This document shows positions 1 through 13,320 of a stretch of DNA of 64,000 bases, piece after piece. How positions within the stretch are numbered: position 1 is the first letter of the stretch; the number at the start of each line of letters is the position of its first letter. Source of the stretch: Ilex aquifolium (Eukaryota; Streptophyta; Magnoliopsida; Aquifoliales; Aquifoliaceae); assembly GCA_951799425.1 (NCBI GenBank), contig OX637394.1, positions 9,683,501 through 9,747,500 on the forward strand, in the 5' to 3' direction. The position numbers and the translations under genes were made by a program. Below the pieces are notes generated by a model that worked only from the letters and a program-made list of their open reading frames with translations, was not told the origin of the DNA and searched no databases.

Positions 1-8
1 GATGGAAT

Positions 9-2180
9 ATGGCGGAACAGCCTTCACTTCCCCCGGCCTTGAAAGACAACACGTTGTTGAGAGGGGTTCTCGCAGTGGGCGGAATCATGTCTACTCTCGT
101 CATCTATGGCTTCTTGCAGGTACGCGTCTGAGATCATGATTTTTCGTGAAATTACTCTATGAAACCTTTTGCATATTTTAGTTGGTAAATGAGTGGAGAG
201 ATTAATGAAAAAATTGTATGTGTGAAGATTTATTTTTTTACAAATTGTATTGGTTTTTGATTACTGAAAACTGGCCACGAAAGAAAATTTAATGACCATT
301 GATGTTGTGCCTTGTTGCATTCTACTCATATGCCTCTTCTCATACGCCGAAAATGTTATTATGATGATTGCTTTCAAGCTTAAATGTTTTTTTATAGAAT
401 GTGCAAATTGTGAAATACCTGTTTTGGATTCTGAGTGCGTGTATTGTACAATACTTTGAATCCTGGTGTCCGAAAGTCTAAATTTCTTGTGGACGTATTG
501 AAATTGGTAGGAGTATTTGCATATTATGTTTTTGATATGATCTAGGATTACAAGGTTAGGCATTTTCAAACAGTAATAGAATTTGTATGGATTATCTTTT
601 TGATCCACCAGTTTGTTTGCTTTATAGTTTGTCACTAAGCGTAGCAGCACCTTATTACTATTTGCATAAAAATCTGTCTTGGAATTCACCTGTAGAAACT
701 GAAACAGAGGAGGATGAGGAGGGGGGAGGAGAGAGCGAGCTGGGAGTAGGAAGCAAGTAGAAGGTGAATGGCAGAAATCTGGCCAGTTGCTCCATTTGAC
801 ATAAGTTCCAAGACTTCACTACTAGAGTTCACTTCTTGTATGTCCGCCCTAAATTAAGGCTTAAATGTTTAGGGAGGTCAATTACTGGTTGTTTATGGGC
901 TTTATTAAATACTTGGCAGTCGGCCTCGGCCACCAAGCTGTCTGGTTTTAATCGAAGGGATCACGTTTTTAGCAAAATATCTATATTGGAGGCAATTTGT
1001 GGAAGAACTTCTCTTGGTCAAATCTCTAGGATAACATGTACATTTTAAAAATTTGCCATCATAGTGGTGGCCCATTCAAATCTTTCTGTTAGCGATGCCC
1101 TAGGATAACTGGAAAGACTCGACTGTCTAAAATATTGGAATGATTTTCTCCAAATTGAGGGTTTCCCACGACCCAACTCTTGATTTGAGAGTGAATTTTT
1201 TTGAGCAAAAGAGTGCATAACAACCTAGGTTACCACCTTATTAGGGGCCACTGAATTAGTAGTGTCCAATGTCGTGCACTGATGGTTGTGTTATTCTCTA
1301 ATAAGTCATTTCTTTTTGTTAATATAATTTTAACTAACTGTTATATCTTTCTCATTTTGCAAATCATCTTATTAATGCAGGAAAATTAATGGTTCATGGA
1401 AGTTTATTTCTTGCAGGAAAAAATCATGAGAGTTCCATATGGACCAAACAAAGAATTTTTTAAGTACTCCTTATTTCTTGTATTCTGCAATCGCATTACA
1501 ACATCTGCTGTCTCTGCGGGTACCTTGCTGGTAACTATATGTTATTCGGTTGATTCATCAGTTTTTATGTAGATCCCACACTCCCAACATGCTGCACATC
1601 AGGAGAATTTGTCTTGCTACATGCTTCTCACAGGGATGACTAGGGGTGGGCTCCGACTCCAACGGAGTCGGAAAGCATGTTACCAAACTCCACCTTCGCA
1701 CTACATTGACTCCGCCTCTGACTCCACCAACCGGAGTTTCGGAAATGGGACACAATCCAAAAAAACAAAAAAAATACCATCAGCAATTTGTCAAATATTC
1801 GACACAATACATATAGAAAATGAAACACCAAGATTCAAGAATGATGGCAATGAAATGTAATAAGGTTAATTGGAAAAAGAAGGAGAAACAGTATACCATG
1901 ACATATGATCTGCTACAAGATAGTGACGCAGATATGATGATTGTAGCAAGCACAACTTGATGCCGACCCCAAATGATTGGGACATAAGGCTTATTTAGTT
2001 TAGTTAGCAAACACAACTTGATATATGTATATATCTATTACGAAGGGGCACCAAATAAAAGAGTCCGAGAAAGCTAACAACAAACAAGAATCCGATCATC
2101 CACCAGGTGAGAACTTCAATCAAAGTTTCCGAATATGTAGGATCTCGGATCTAAGATCTGTGCTTTGCCCCTCGTCAACT

Positions 2181-2234
<54 letters not shown>

Positions 2235-3826
2235 AAAGCACATATCATATACAGCCTTTAAAAGTGGTTTTATTTCAAAATATAACAATATATTATTTAA
2301 TTTATAATTTATAATTTACATAAAATTATTATTTAATAAAAGTTGGAGTTTGAGTTTTCCCTCCGATTCTGACGGAGGCAGAGGCTGACCGGGGTTGGAG
2401 GCGGAGTTTCGGATTCTTGCACACTCCTAGGCATGAATTTATATCTTTTGTGGCTTTCAGCATCTTATTAAACAAAACTTCTAATAATTCTTAAGTTTTT
2501 TTCTTCCAGGCAAGTAAGAAAGTCTTGGACCCTGTTGCTCCAGTTTACAAGTACTGTGTTGTATCAATATCTAACATTCTAACCACAACATGTCAATATG
2601 AGGTAAAGCCGTGTTCATTTGCGGTGTTTGTTACTTTTATTTCCCTTGAAAGAAGAATTTGGATGTGTGGAAGGCCTTCAGATTTGTCAGAGCTTTGCTT
2701 AGCTAGTTGTTGCGTTGAAGGTTGAGATGTGACCAATACTTTTTCTGTTAACATTATTTTCCTATGCATGATCCAGGCCCTTAAATATGTTAGTTTTCCT
2801 GTTCAGACTCTGGCGAAGTGTGCCAAAATGATACCTGTTATGGTAAGTTAATTCTGGGTGTCATTCTAGTTGTTTTAACTCCTCTGCTAAGAATCTAACT
2901 CCTTATTTAGACTGTTATGTGATTTAAATTGACCTTCCAAAGTCTTTACTATATGTGGGACTGGGTTTCAAATATCATATCTATATGCAAATGTGAACAC
3001 TGTCTATATCAAGGTAAAACATATTTTTCGATACATGATGAAATCTGCCTCTGATTTTTCTCATTTCTCCAGTTTACATTTTGCTAGTATGTTTTAGCCC
3101 AATTTTTATTTTGGTTTTTCTCTCCAACTGTCATCCTTCTAAAGCTGTATTTATAAAATTGGACAAAATTCCCCACAGTTTTTGTTCTTCACGGCAAAGC
3201 AGTGGGAAGGCCGAAGGGTTAAGGGGTTTTCAAAGTGGCTGACTGCACATTTTTAATGATCTCATATTTGAACAATTGATAAACCCTCGGTGTGAATAAT
3301 ATTTAAGAGGATAATATTCGAGGGTGGACCATGATATAGTGGTAAGATAGTTTTATTGTGACCTGAAGTCGCAGATTTGAGTCACGAAAACAGCTTCTTT
3401 GCATTCGTAGGTAAGGTTATATACATCTAACCTTCCTAAACCTTGAAGTGGCAAGAGCCTTGTGCACTGGACTTCATTTATATGTAGGTGCAAATGAGGT
3501 TCAAAAATGACCGCTTAAATACGTCGTTCTGATTGAGGCCATTAAATGTTATTCTAGTACTTGCTAGAAGTCGTTGCGTCATTCCTCATGTGTTTCAATT
3601 GTAATGCTGCTTATTTTCATTATGTACTTTTGCATTTACAATACCCTCCTAATATTACTTATTTTCACTTTATTATTTATGCAGCTTTGGGGTACCATCA
3701 TCATGCAAAAGAAATACAAGGGATTTGACTATTTGTTGGCTTTTCTAGTGACCATTGGGTGTTCATTATTTATTCTATATCCGGTAAGAACTTTGTCCTC
3801 AATTCTTATTTAAAAAGGGCCCTACT

Positions 3827-3857
<31 letters not shown>

Positions 3858-5565
3858 CAAGTGATTGAAACCTGAAGACTAGTGATGTATGTCAGCCTGA
3901 TGCTTGCTATCACCTTTCATTTATATGCAATAAAGCTTGATTTGCTACAATTTCCAAGGTGCATTCAACAATACTTTTATTATCAAGAGAAAATGTTTGT
4001 ACTGCAACAATGTGGTCATCCGCGCTCATCATTGGTTAAAGCTTTAAACCTATGAATTCTATGATTTTTCAAATTATTTAGTATTTTTGTGATCATAAAG
4101 TTCAGCTTGATCAACAAAAATACTATTCATGAGGTAAGCTGCAAGCTTGTTACCTGCTTGTGTATTTGAGCACACAGCATTAGCAGCTTTTGCTGAAACC
4201 TACTGATATCACCATTTGGCAAAGCATTCTGTAGTTACTGTAATCAAGTATTACATGGTGTTTATTTTTGAAAATGATTGGTGAGAATGTTTGTCCATAT
4301 GGGTTTGTATGCGCTATATGAAATGATGTTATGATAAGGTTCTTTTTACACTGATTAGCTTGGTAAATGATTTTTTTTGGATCCAGTGACCAAACATCCT
4401 TTTTTGAATCTCTATGGCATCAATAATACATGTTGTCCTGCATAAATGGTAACCAATTGCTAGATTAAATTAGACATTGACCTCAACATCATAGCTTTAG
4501 GTAGTGAGAGAGTACGCACACAAAGAAAGATCAGGAATTCTTCAGAGAGAGAAGCAACAGAGATACGATACACATAGCCTATGCTATGATAATTGAATTC
4601 GGAGGGCTCACATAAATAAAGTACTCATCGAGGGTAAGATGGCCATGGTGACTAGAGCCAAGAGAGGCTGATCTGACCCACCCAACCAGCAGTGCCCAAA
4701 CCCCCTCCCCTCCCTTAAAAAACAATGTTGTGTTTCTGGGTGCTAGCTGATGTTATGTCATTGGAATATGCTACAGAGTGCTTTGTTAAGCACACGGTTT
4801 GTTGTGTCTGAGATTTAATGCATAAGGACTTGAAAGTAACCAGAATTTTTTTTAAGAATATTGCTTTTCCTGATTAATATGTATGACTTTCTTGGTTTGT
4901 TCATATAACTGTCCAAGGTGTTCTGTATATTGTTTCCGAAGGCATTTAAGGTGTTTCTGAGTCTTTTAACACTTTGCTAGCATATATTTCGAGTTTGGAA
5001 TCATCTTGAAACCTTAGAATTGGAAATTAATATAGTCTGAAGGCACATCATAAGCTTCAGTCCATTAGGCATTTATTATGCAGATGATGTTTATATTCTT
5101 TCCCAATTTGTTCAGTGGGTCATGGGCTGCTTTAGAACTTTCATTTTGGAAGAAAAAAAAAGTTAAAATAACAATCCCTGTTGACCTCTAAAATATTTTA
5201 ATACTCGTAATGGTGCAGTATTTTAGGATCCCAAACTTGACAACCTTTTGCTACACTTGTATCAAAAAATCAATATTTGCAAAGGAACTTGTATAGGTGT
5301 GCTGAAAAGAATATTGCTAAATTGTTTTCGAGAGTATGGTGGATGCCGCTATTGTTAGTGCATAACTTGTACCTTCGGTTGATTTATTTTGGGGAAATAT
5401 CTTGTGTTGATTTTGATAGAAGGCGGACTTTTTACTGTTTTGTTTTTTCACTGAAGGCAGCAAGTGACATTAGCCCATACAGCAGAGGAAGGGAAAGCAC
5501 AGTATGGGGTGTTTCCTTGATGATGGGTTATCTTGGGTAACAATTCATTATCTATCCTCCTCCAC

Positions 5566-5596
<31 letters not shown>

Positions 5597-8500
5597 AAAA
5601 AAAAGCCCCAGGGTGGGGGCGCGAACAAGAAAAAAAGACACTACTGTTTCATTTTTCGATTCTTTCATTGAATGTTTGAGTTTTTCGCACATTTAAGTTT
5701 GATTATATGTTAGAATTTTTTTTGGCTTAGTATGGGAAATTTATTCTGCATTACTTCTATATGGATGGATTACACCTTGCCTTGCTTTGTTTTTATAGTT
5801 AACGATCTCTTTCAGAGTTATAAATGACTTTCATATGACTAGTTTCATTTTTTTCCCGCATTGATTATTACCCACACATGCTCCTGAAAGAACAATGTAC
5901 GTGACAAAACTTGGGTGGCAGCCAAGCCCAACCAGTCTATAGAAAAAACAATTTAACGTGAAGTTTACAACATGGGAATGGGATTCTCTTAGATTGCAGA
6001 GTCTATGATATGTTGTAGAGGAGAAGGAACATTAAATAGTAGAGAAATAAGGAAAATTATGGAGATAACTCGATTTGAAGTTCAAAATGAAAATTATGCA
6101 TATGGGCTTGTGTGATTTTGATGCAGGGTAGTGGGTAGAAATAAGGGTGTAATGAACGCAAAGGAATAATGAAACTAAACCGTTAATTTGCACACAAATA
6201 TTAGATTCTTAGGCCTGTTAATTCACAAAAAATGCTAGTCCTAAATGCTTTAATAAATCTATTGATTCTTAAGAATATTAGAAGAATTGGAAAGAAAAGA
6301 GAAAACTCTCTCAATTGTATTCAATAATCAAAAGATGTTTTGCCCCAAGGCTTACAAGAGTTTATATAGTAGTAGAAACCCTAAACTAACGAGGAAACTA
6401 GAATCCTAATTAAATTAGGAAATAAAATAAAATAAAATCTTAATTAATAAAAAACAAATTACGCAACTTTCTAATTAAATTAGAAAATAAATAAAAATCT
6501 CCTAGAAATTGTCCAATTGACTTAATTAGAAAATAATTAGTCCCGTTCCCACTGCATTGACCACATTCACCTAAAATCTCGTCTTTATTCTGTATTAGAT
6601 TTGCTGAATGCTTGCATATAAGTATATAATTAGCTTATAACTTAGGTTTGCCAAGGAACTGACGTAAATGAACATCTCAAGCTCTGCTCATTTGTTGCTT
6701 GTTCAAAGCTCCTTTACATGTTAAATGAGCCGAGCTCAAGCCTCAACTTTGTCTCATTTGTTCAATAATTGCAACTTAAGCAGGCTGAAGCTCGACTTAG
6801 TTGTGAATAGCTTGATGGGAAATTAAGTAATCTAAGGAAATCTCTATGCCTATTTATTACTATCAAGCAAAATGCTTTTGCACCTTCTACACCTTTGAAC
6901 TATATTTAACCATATATTCGTTGGACCAATTCTGAATATAGGTTAATGCATGTTGACATGAGTAGCCAATTGACTCTTATCTTTAAAAGATTTGAGTCAA
7001 TAATCATGCATGGTGGAAGTCAGTTCTGTCTTTAAATGTTTTACCTTTTCCTATTTGTTACAATATGATTTGAATGATACCTTATTTGCCTGTTGAATTG
7101 AGCTATTTGCTACAATGCAATCTAGGAAGCACGGATACTTCCCTTATGGGTGCCGTGGCAGTGCCGGACACGTCTCCGACACGGCTAGTGTCTTGAATAG
7201 TAAACTCAGTCGTACACGACCAGAATACGTCCAGGACACAATCAGGAATTTTTTTTAAGAAAAAATAATTGTTAACTACTAAAAAAAGTGTGATTTCTAT
7301 TTTTTTTTAATATATTTTTTGTTATGTAACGTATGTTTTATGAATGTTGGCGGATATTTATTTTGATATATTTCAATTTTAATCAAAAAATTAATATTTG
7401 TTAGGTCTTATTATTAATATTGCTATAATATATGTTTTATTTATAATATATTACAATTCTATTATAATTTAAAAAATATATTATATTATTTTAATAACTG
7501 TATCTTTGGCGTTCTCGTGTCTTATATTTTTTAATTTTGTCGTACTTCCGTATCCGTGTCCTATCGGATACGACACCCATGCCCGTATCCGTGCTTCCTA
7601 GACTCCAATAAGTCAAGATCTTGAACTTGACTGAACTCGAACGAAGCTTGAGTCCCATGCTGAGCTTGAGCAACCTGGTACTTAGTTTCCCTTAGTTTGT
7701 TTACAGCCTGAAGTTAACGGTAGCTATGGTTCATAGATTCTTGCGCAATTAACTTTTCGGAAATACAAAACTAATTGCTACAATTTTAGTAAATTGATGC
7801 CCTTGGATATATTTTTATTATAATGGGACATTATAACCAAGATCCTTTTTCTGTTCTGATGGGTGCAAACATAGCTTTAATTGATCTTTTTATGTCTTAC
7901 AGGTTTGATGGCTTTACTAGCACATTCCAGGATAAACTATTTAAAGGCTATGATATGGAAATACACAATCAGATATTCTACACAACACTATGCTCTTGTA
8001 TACTCAGCTTGAGTGGTAAATTCCCTTTCTATCCGAATATCGTTGATTACTAAGCATTTTTAAGCTCTCTTCCTGGTAGTGTTGGGTTGGCCGTGAGGAG
8101 GCAAATTGGGGGTGGTGACCCAGCATTGTGGTTGTGCTTATTCCAATATTTCTTCTGACCCTATAAGCAGATTAAGATATGTCATGTGTCTGTTAAATAA
8201 ACTAAGGTGCAGTCCCATAGAGTCCCACCTGACGAGCCCTCATTCCTAGCCACAATGCCACATGCCTTTAAGGGTACTGTAACATGGACCATGGCATAGC
8301 CATTTAGGCGCAGCTGGTGGCTGTGGCACTTGAGCTTGAGGAGCTCTCTCAGCCATACTCTTGGTACCTGGGTTGGCACTTGTGCAAGAGTTTGTAAATT
8401 TCTTTGGCCCATATATGCGTGCTGCCATGAGCACTAAGGATTTATTGCTTGTCCACCATAGCTGTGGCATAGGGAATGACGTGAGCTAATGTATGGGTAC

Positions 8501-9724
8501 ATCTTTTCTGAGAATGCCTCTTGAGAGTATGTTTTGATGAAGGGGAACAGAATATATATGCTGGTGTTCCCTTGTCATAGAGTTTACTATCCAAAAACGT
8601 CTGCTTATTTACATAGGAAGGTTTGTGCAAGATGGCTTAGGAGGCATGAGTCAGCTCTGCACGGTATAACCTCATTTCAATCCTTTTTGGGTGTGTGTTG
8701 GCTTGTTCTTCTCTTAAACACTTTTTGTGTGTGTACCTTTGTGGAAGGCCGTGGGTTTCATTCACCTTGTCATGTTCCATTTTGCTCGTGCCCCCTTGTT
8801 AGCAGCCACTCAGCACTGGGGTCCTCGAGGTGAACTCCCCTTATGTATTTGATATTGTTTGATGATACGCCTCATAGTGTCATTTATGTACCCTTTTTGC
8901 TTGTGTTTGTTGGTATTCCTTGATAAAGTTGTGTGCTAAACTTTTAAATCTGAATTTTATATTAATGAATGCACATGAAAATCTGTTTTGGTTGCATTAC
9001 ACTGGCCGGTCAGTGATTATGTTGACTTTCTTTGTCTCTATTTAGGTCTAATATTACAGGGCCATCTTCTCATGGCAATAGATTTTGTTTCTCGCCATAG
9101 TGATTGTTTTGTTGACGTTGCACTGCTTTCAACTGTAAGTGGTCTTTACAACCATACAATTTCTTTAGGATAAAGATCTTAAACTAGTTTAAGCATTCTA
9201 TAACTATCTGATAGTGAATGAATACATGTTTGTTGCCCCCTTCTGAAGACCAAAAATTTTAATTAGGATTTTCATTGCAGGTCGCTACAGCTAGTCAATT
9301 CTTCATTTCTTACACAATCCGCACATTTGGTGCTCTCACATTTGCTACCATAATGACCACAAGACAGGTAACTGAAGCTTGATCTTTTCCTGTTTGCTCT
9401 TCTCATCTCCAATTCAAATTGACAGTGCCCTATAAAATTCTGTTTGTTTATAGCTGGTGAGCATTCTGCTTTCATGTGTGTGGTTTGGTCACCCCCTCAG
9501 CTGGGAACAATGTGCTGGAGCTGTATGTATCTATCTATCTGAATCCTGCTTTATTTTTCATCAAGTTTCAGTAAGTTGAATTACACATCTTTGGATTTAT
9601 GGATCAGGTTGTTGTCTTCGGTTCCCTTTACATGAAAAGTTTCTTGAAAAATAAACCTCAGAAACCTTCACCTTCAGAACAGATGGAAAATGGAGCTTCT
9701 AGTCCATTGAAGGGGAATCCATAG
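9..9724 (+). CDS. UTR5: UDP-galactose/UDP-glucose transporter, UTR5 type (11 exons)
   Basis: Nucleotide-sugar antiporter of the UAA/DMT superfamily, expected in the ER or Golgi membrane, moving UDP-Gal/UDP-Glc into the lumen in exchange for UMP. Exons: 9-119, 1417-1530, 2510-2602, 2777-2842, 3685-3783, 5457-5536, 7903-8015, 9046-9134, 9281-9367, 9454-9522, 9608-9724. All junctions are GT-AG, phases close, and the product is 345 aa, normal for the family. Recognisable stretches include EKIMRVPYGPNKEFF, GFDGFTSTFQDKLFKGY, the family hallmark MTTRQ near residue 286, and the C-terminus PLKGNP, which I remember from Arabidopsis UTR5. The start is the ATG at 9 (MAEQPSLPPALKDN); an ATG at 2 is out of frame. 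The promoter lies outside the window. Introns carry SINE and MITE insertions and long C runs, but no coding exon is hit. Family assignment is firm; the exact paralogue is less so. Confidence 0.95.
1641..2429. mobile_element. hAT-type non-autonomous element in UTR5 intron 2
   Basis: The ends are imperfect terminal inverted repeats, TAGGGGTGGGC on the left and TAGGAGTGTGC read inward from the right. They are flanked by a degenerate 8-bp target duplication, GGGATGAC (1633-1640) and GGCATGAA (2430-2437), 6 of 8 matching. Next to the ends are subterminal copies of a CCGACTCC/CGGAGTCGG motif, typical of hAT elements. Inside are a GA microsatellite (about 2181-2234) and a short SINE-like stretch near 1955-2000 (TGCCGACCCCAAATG). 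There is no transposase. The end sequence resembles the better preserved element at 26881-27608. Confidence 0.7.
2181..2234. repeat. (GA)n microsatellite
   Basis: About 27 uninterrupted GA units inside the hAT-type element of UTR5 intron 2. Confidence 0.95.
3322..3475 (+). mobile_element. tRNA-derived SINE, Au-like, in UTR5 intron 4
   Basis: A 5' region with an A-box-like stretch (ATATAGTGGTAAGATAG) is followed by a B-box-like GATTTGAGTC (3373-3382), then GAAACAGC and GTAAGG blocks, and ends near TTGTGCACTGGACTTC. The block order matches what I remember of the plant Au SINE family, though this copy is clearly old. No clean target duplication was found. Confidence 0.6.
3827..3855 (+). repeat. 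Homopolymer C run (29)
   Basis: 29 consecutive C bases in UTR5 intron 5, about 44 bp after the exon 5 donor. A similar run of 22 C followed by 18 A lies at 5565-5604 just after exon 6. Lengths of such runs are unreliable in assemblies. Confidence 0.9.
7123..7600. mobile_element. MITE with GGAAGCACGGATAC termini in UTR5 intron 6
   Basis: The two ends are inverted copies of TAGGAAGCACGGATAC followed by related GACACG-rich sequence; the middle is AT-rich and non-coding. The length is 478 bp. I could not find a convincing target duplication, so the superfamily (hAT or Mutator) is open. Confidence 0.7.
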
Positions 9725-10091
9725 TACGAAATGGTCATGCGATGATAGGACTTGTTGATGCCTTCAAGTTTCGGGTGATAGCCTGATAAGTGGCTCTATA
9801 TGAGTATGGAGTCGCATAGATAGAATGCGAGAGCATGGATGCGAATGCAAATGTTTTTACATAACTTCTGCAGCATGTATGTTGGTGGGTTCTGTTTGAC
9901 TGAGCCCCATCTGCATCTGCTGATAGAGTCTACAATTGTAATGTAGACAGATCTTTTGCCCCAATTTTTACCGGGGATGATAAGTAAAGCCATAAAAATG
10001 TATTTTTGCTTAGTACAAAATGGTACTTGTTGACTTGTTTGTTGTGGTGTGGGTAAGGTTCCGTTCTCACAAATGCAATTGTATTGATGAT

Positions 10092-10313
10092 AACCCTAAG
10101 GCATAGCTCAAGTGGTAATAGAGACAAGTTGTAAATTCAGACGTCCTGAGTTCGAATTTAAACAATTGTTTGGAGCCAGACCATGTGAAATTTATCTCTC
10201 ATGAATACTCTAGTCTTAACATGGATGATCTACTTTTGATTGGATCGAGAGAGAAATTAGTCGAGGTGCGCGTAAGTTGGTCCGAACATTCTTAACCATT
10301 GAACAAAAAAAAA
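10092..10313 (+). mobile_element. tRNA-derived SINE with target duplication, 3' of UTR5
   Basis: The body begins with a good Pol III A box, TAGCTCAAGTGG (about 10104), followed by a B-box-like GAGTTCGAATT (about 10149), and ends in an A run. It is flanked by a 15-bp target duplication, AATTGTATTGATGAT (10077-10091) and AATTGTATTGACGAT (10314-10328), with one mismatch. Its 3' part is shared with a truncated copy near 51450-51540. Confidence 0.85.
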
Positions 10314-10328
10314 AATTGTATTGACGAT

Positions 10329-11568
10329 GCAATACAAATTATGCCTCCGATGCATATTGTGGTAGATATATTTCATACATTTGGGGAGAAAAATCTTAGA
10401 AAAGGAAAGATCAGCACAACCAAGTTTAAAATCTAAATAATAAAACATAAAGTTTCTCAAAACAAAACATGACAGACAGTTTAGATCGTTAAGATAAGAT
10501 GATTATTTTATGATTAATATTTAATTTTTTAATCACAATAAATTTATCTATTTATATTTTAATATTTTAACTACAATAAAATTAAAAGTTTACTTATTTA
10601 CATTTTAACAAGTAACTAGAGTAAAAAAAAAAAAAAACATGCTGTGCATTGCAAGTATAATCCTTTAGTCCTTGCACTTTGTGATACTAGATAAAACGAA
10701 GTTCACAAGGTTTTTTCCGCTTATAACAAAATAGTGTTTTAAACCTTCATTTCTTTCTTTTCCTTTCCTTTTCTTTTGTATATAATCTGCGAACAAGGAG
10801 TGAAGAGGTATGCCCATTTTGGATTCAAATATTTTTTATTATACTTTCGTTCAATTTCACTTAATAGTAATAGATCACCTACTCTCTATGAGTGAGGAGT
10901 CTACTCCACAAATAATGGTAAATAGCGAGTTCTACCTTATATAATAGAGAGGGGTTCCATGTTAAATGACTTCAACAATTGGCCTTACGAGTAGGGCATA
11001 GGGTTCTATCATCCACGGGACCTACTTCCCACAAGAATGAGCCAATGGAACCAACAGAAAAAAGACTTGTTAGCAAAAAAAAAAACGATTGAGATTAAAT
11101 TCTCTCTTAAACAGATAAAATTGATCTATTTACTAGAGATTGAGATTAAGCCTACCTCATCCCTCGTTTCAACTAAAGTCCAACTTACTTCATAAGCCGA
11201 GTAAACATAGTTATAGTAGGGATATCATCATTCAAATACTCAATCATCATATGGGTAACTACAACATTTCACATAAAATTAATTCTAAATTAACAAAAAA
11301 TAGAGCTAAATTAAAAGATCAAAATATGTGATAGTGCTGACTTAGTAAAATTTTGGAACCAATTAAAACAAACATTAAATCAAAATTTTGGTTCGGAAAT
11401 CAAGCGTGAAATCAAAGTATTGTTTAGTTCGTATTGTCACGTTAACATTTCATTACTTGGTTAACTCTTAGTAGTAGTTTAACGATTGAGTCTGACATCT
11501 GCTAACTTGGAGATTTCAGGTTAAATCTCTTTTCACACTCTCTAAAGGCTATCACTCTTATCCTTTAA
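10329..11568. other. AT-rich spacer, nothing recognised
   Basis: Intergenic sequence between the SINE and the Tourist-like element. It holds short A/T runs and a pyrimidine-rich stretch near 10750-10775. No coding signature or further repeat structure was seen. Confidence 0.6.
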
Positions 11569-12101
11569 GGGCTCGTTTGGTAGACGTATTATGAAGGGAT
11601 TAAATATTGGATTGCACTATATTTTATTTAATCGGGTCTAATACTTTGTTTGATAAGCAAATTTGATATCGTATTAATTTCAAAAACGTATATTAATCAT
11701 ATACTTATCGTATATTTTTTATACGATAGACTTGTATTGTAGAGGTCATTTAATACTACCAAGAAAGATGATATTATAATCTAACTCAAACGTATTATTC
11801 TATATATTTATTATTATAACCTCTCAAGTGATAAAATCAAGTTGTCATCAATGTAACTAACACTGATTGAGAGTATTTTTGTTAATTCAACAGTAATACG
11901 ATGAAATAATTTTTTAACCAAACAACCGATTGAATTAAATAACTAATATCCAACGCTTATATTGTGTATTGCCAAATACTAGATAAAATTACTTATTACT
12001 ATAATATCATATTTAATCTTGTCTTTTATCCATCGTTATTGTATTAGATTGTATTACTTTATTCAATCCATACATCTTTAATACGGCAATCAAATGAGCC
12101 T
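11569..12101. mobile_element. Tourist-like (PIF/Harbinger) MITE
   Basis: Inverted ends GGGCTCGTTTGGTAGACGTATTA on the left and, read inward, AGGCTCATTTGATTGCCGTATTA on the right. They are flanked by the 3-bp duplication TAA (11566-11568 and 12102-12104). The interior is AT-rich and non-coding, 533 bp long. Ends with a GTTTGGT core and TWA duplications are the usual Tourist signature. Confidence 0.75.
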
Positions 12102-12104
12102 TAA

Positions 12105-13005
12105 GGGACATGCTCTAATCCAGCTTAAGACACGGTGGCTAGCCGTTGAATTTGAGGGAGTAGTTGGTGTAAGCCTAAATATCCTGTAGCAAAAAAAAAA
12201 ATATCACTTGGTTGATAACTACCATACAATGTATGCATCGTTGTGGTTTATCAGTTCATGTATTGATTTTATTATTAAATTGTGGTATCACTTAATACCC
12301 ATAATTAATATCATTATTTCTTCTTTAAAATATTAGTAATATACGATATGCGTTGAATAATATTATTTTTATAGAAAATCTAAATTATATGTGTAATTAA
12401 ATTAAATAATAAATTAGGTGTCAAATAATTAATTCATATTTTAATTATTAATTTATTTTATAATTTTTTAGTAACTAATTTATCATTTATTTAAGTATCT
12501 TTTTGACTCCTTTAAGAATTTGTACATCTAATTATATTATAGAATTATTAATTTTTATTTTGTTAAATAGATTGATTAAATCGCTTATAATATTATGATA
12601 TTATTGCATACCAAAAAATAAAATATAATATATATTTACCCGTAGAATTCAACTTGATAACTATGTGTATAATAATGTAATTGTACAACTAATAAATGAG
12701 TTCATTCAAAAGAATTTAGAATCCTTTATAAAAGAGTCCAAAACAAGTTGAAAGTCAAATAGATGTAAAAAATATATATATATTTTCTTGGAAAGAAAGT
12801 CTCAACTAGAACAACATTGCTTTTGTGTGTGGCTGTAGCTAAGTGTCTAACTCTATTGATCATGGTTTTCTGCTGTTGCGGCCGGTGCTCATTTGCGCGC
12901 GCCTGAACCAACTTAACAAACAAGGAAAGCATGCCTCTTGGGGCATTGAGAATGATTCGAGTTGTATGAAGGGAAACTCCCACACAGTTTTTATTTTTTT
13001 TTTGT

Positions 13006-13040
<35 letters not shown>

Positions 13041-13320
13041 AGGAGCCTAGCAGGGTCTCCCCACTGACTTGGTGACAATGAAGTGGTGGGCATAGGTATG
13101 CTAGGATTCGTAAAGAGCAACACCTAACGATGTTCATGACCAATCGGATCCTAACTCTGGTTCACCTTCCGCACCACTCCAAATTATCCAATATTCTTGA
13201 CCCATCAAAAAGTAGATTAAAGTACATAGTTTAGTATAATTGATTTTATCATAATAATTAAAAATAAGAAATCAAAAATTTTTCACACATACTGATATTT
13301 ATAAATAATAATAAATAATA
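12105..13320. other. AT-rich spacer with dispersed repeat and 34-G run
   Basis: The stretch at about 12369-12640 is related to 49403-49690 (shared start AATTATATGTGTAATTAAAT and similar blocks after it), so it is a dispersed AT-rich repeat. 13006-13039 is an unbroken run of 34 G. No gene was recognised; short open frames across the G run are composition artefacts. Confidence 0.6.

Noticed and set aside
12843-13123. Open frames with poly-Gly or poly-Pro
   Set aside because: Produced by a 34-G homopolymer.
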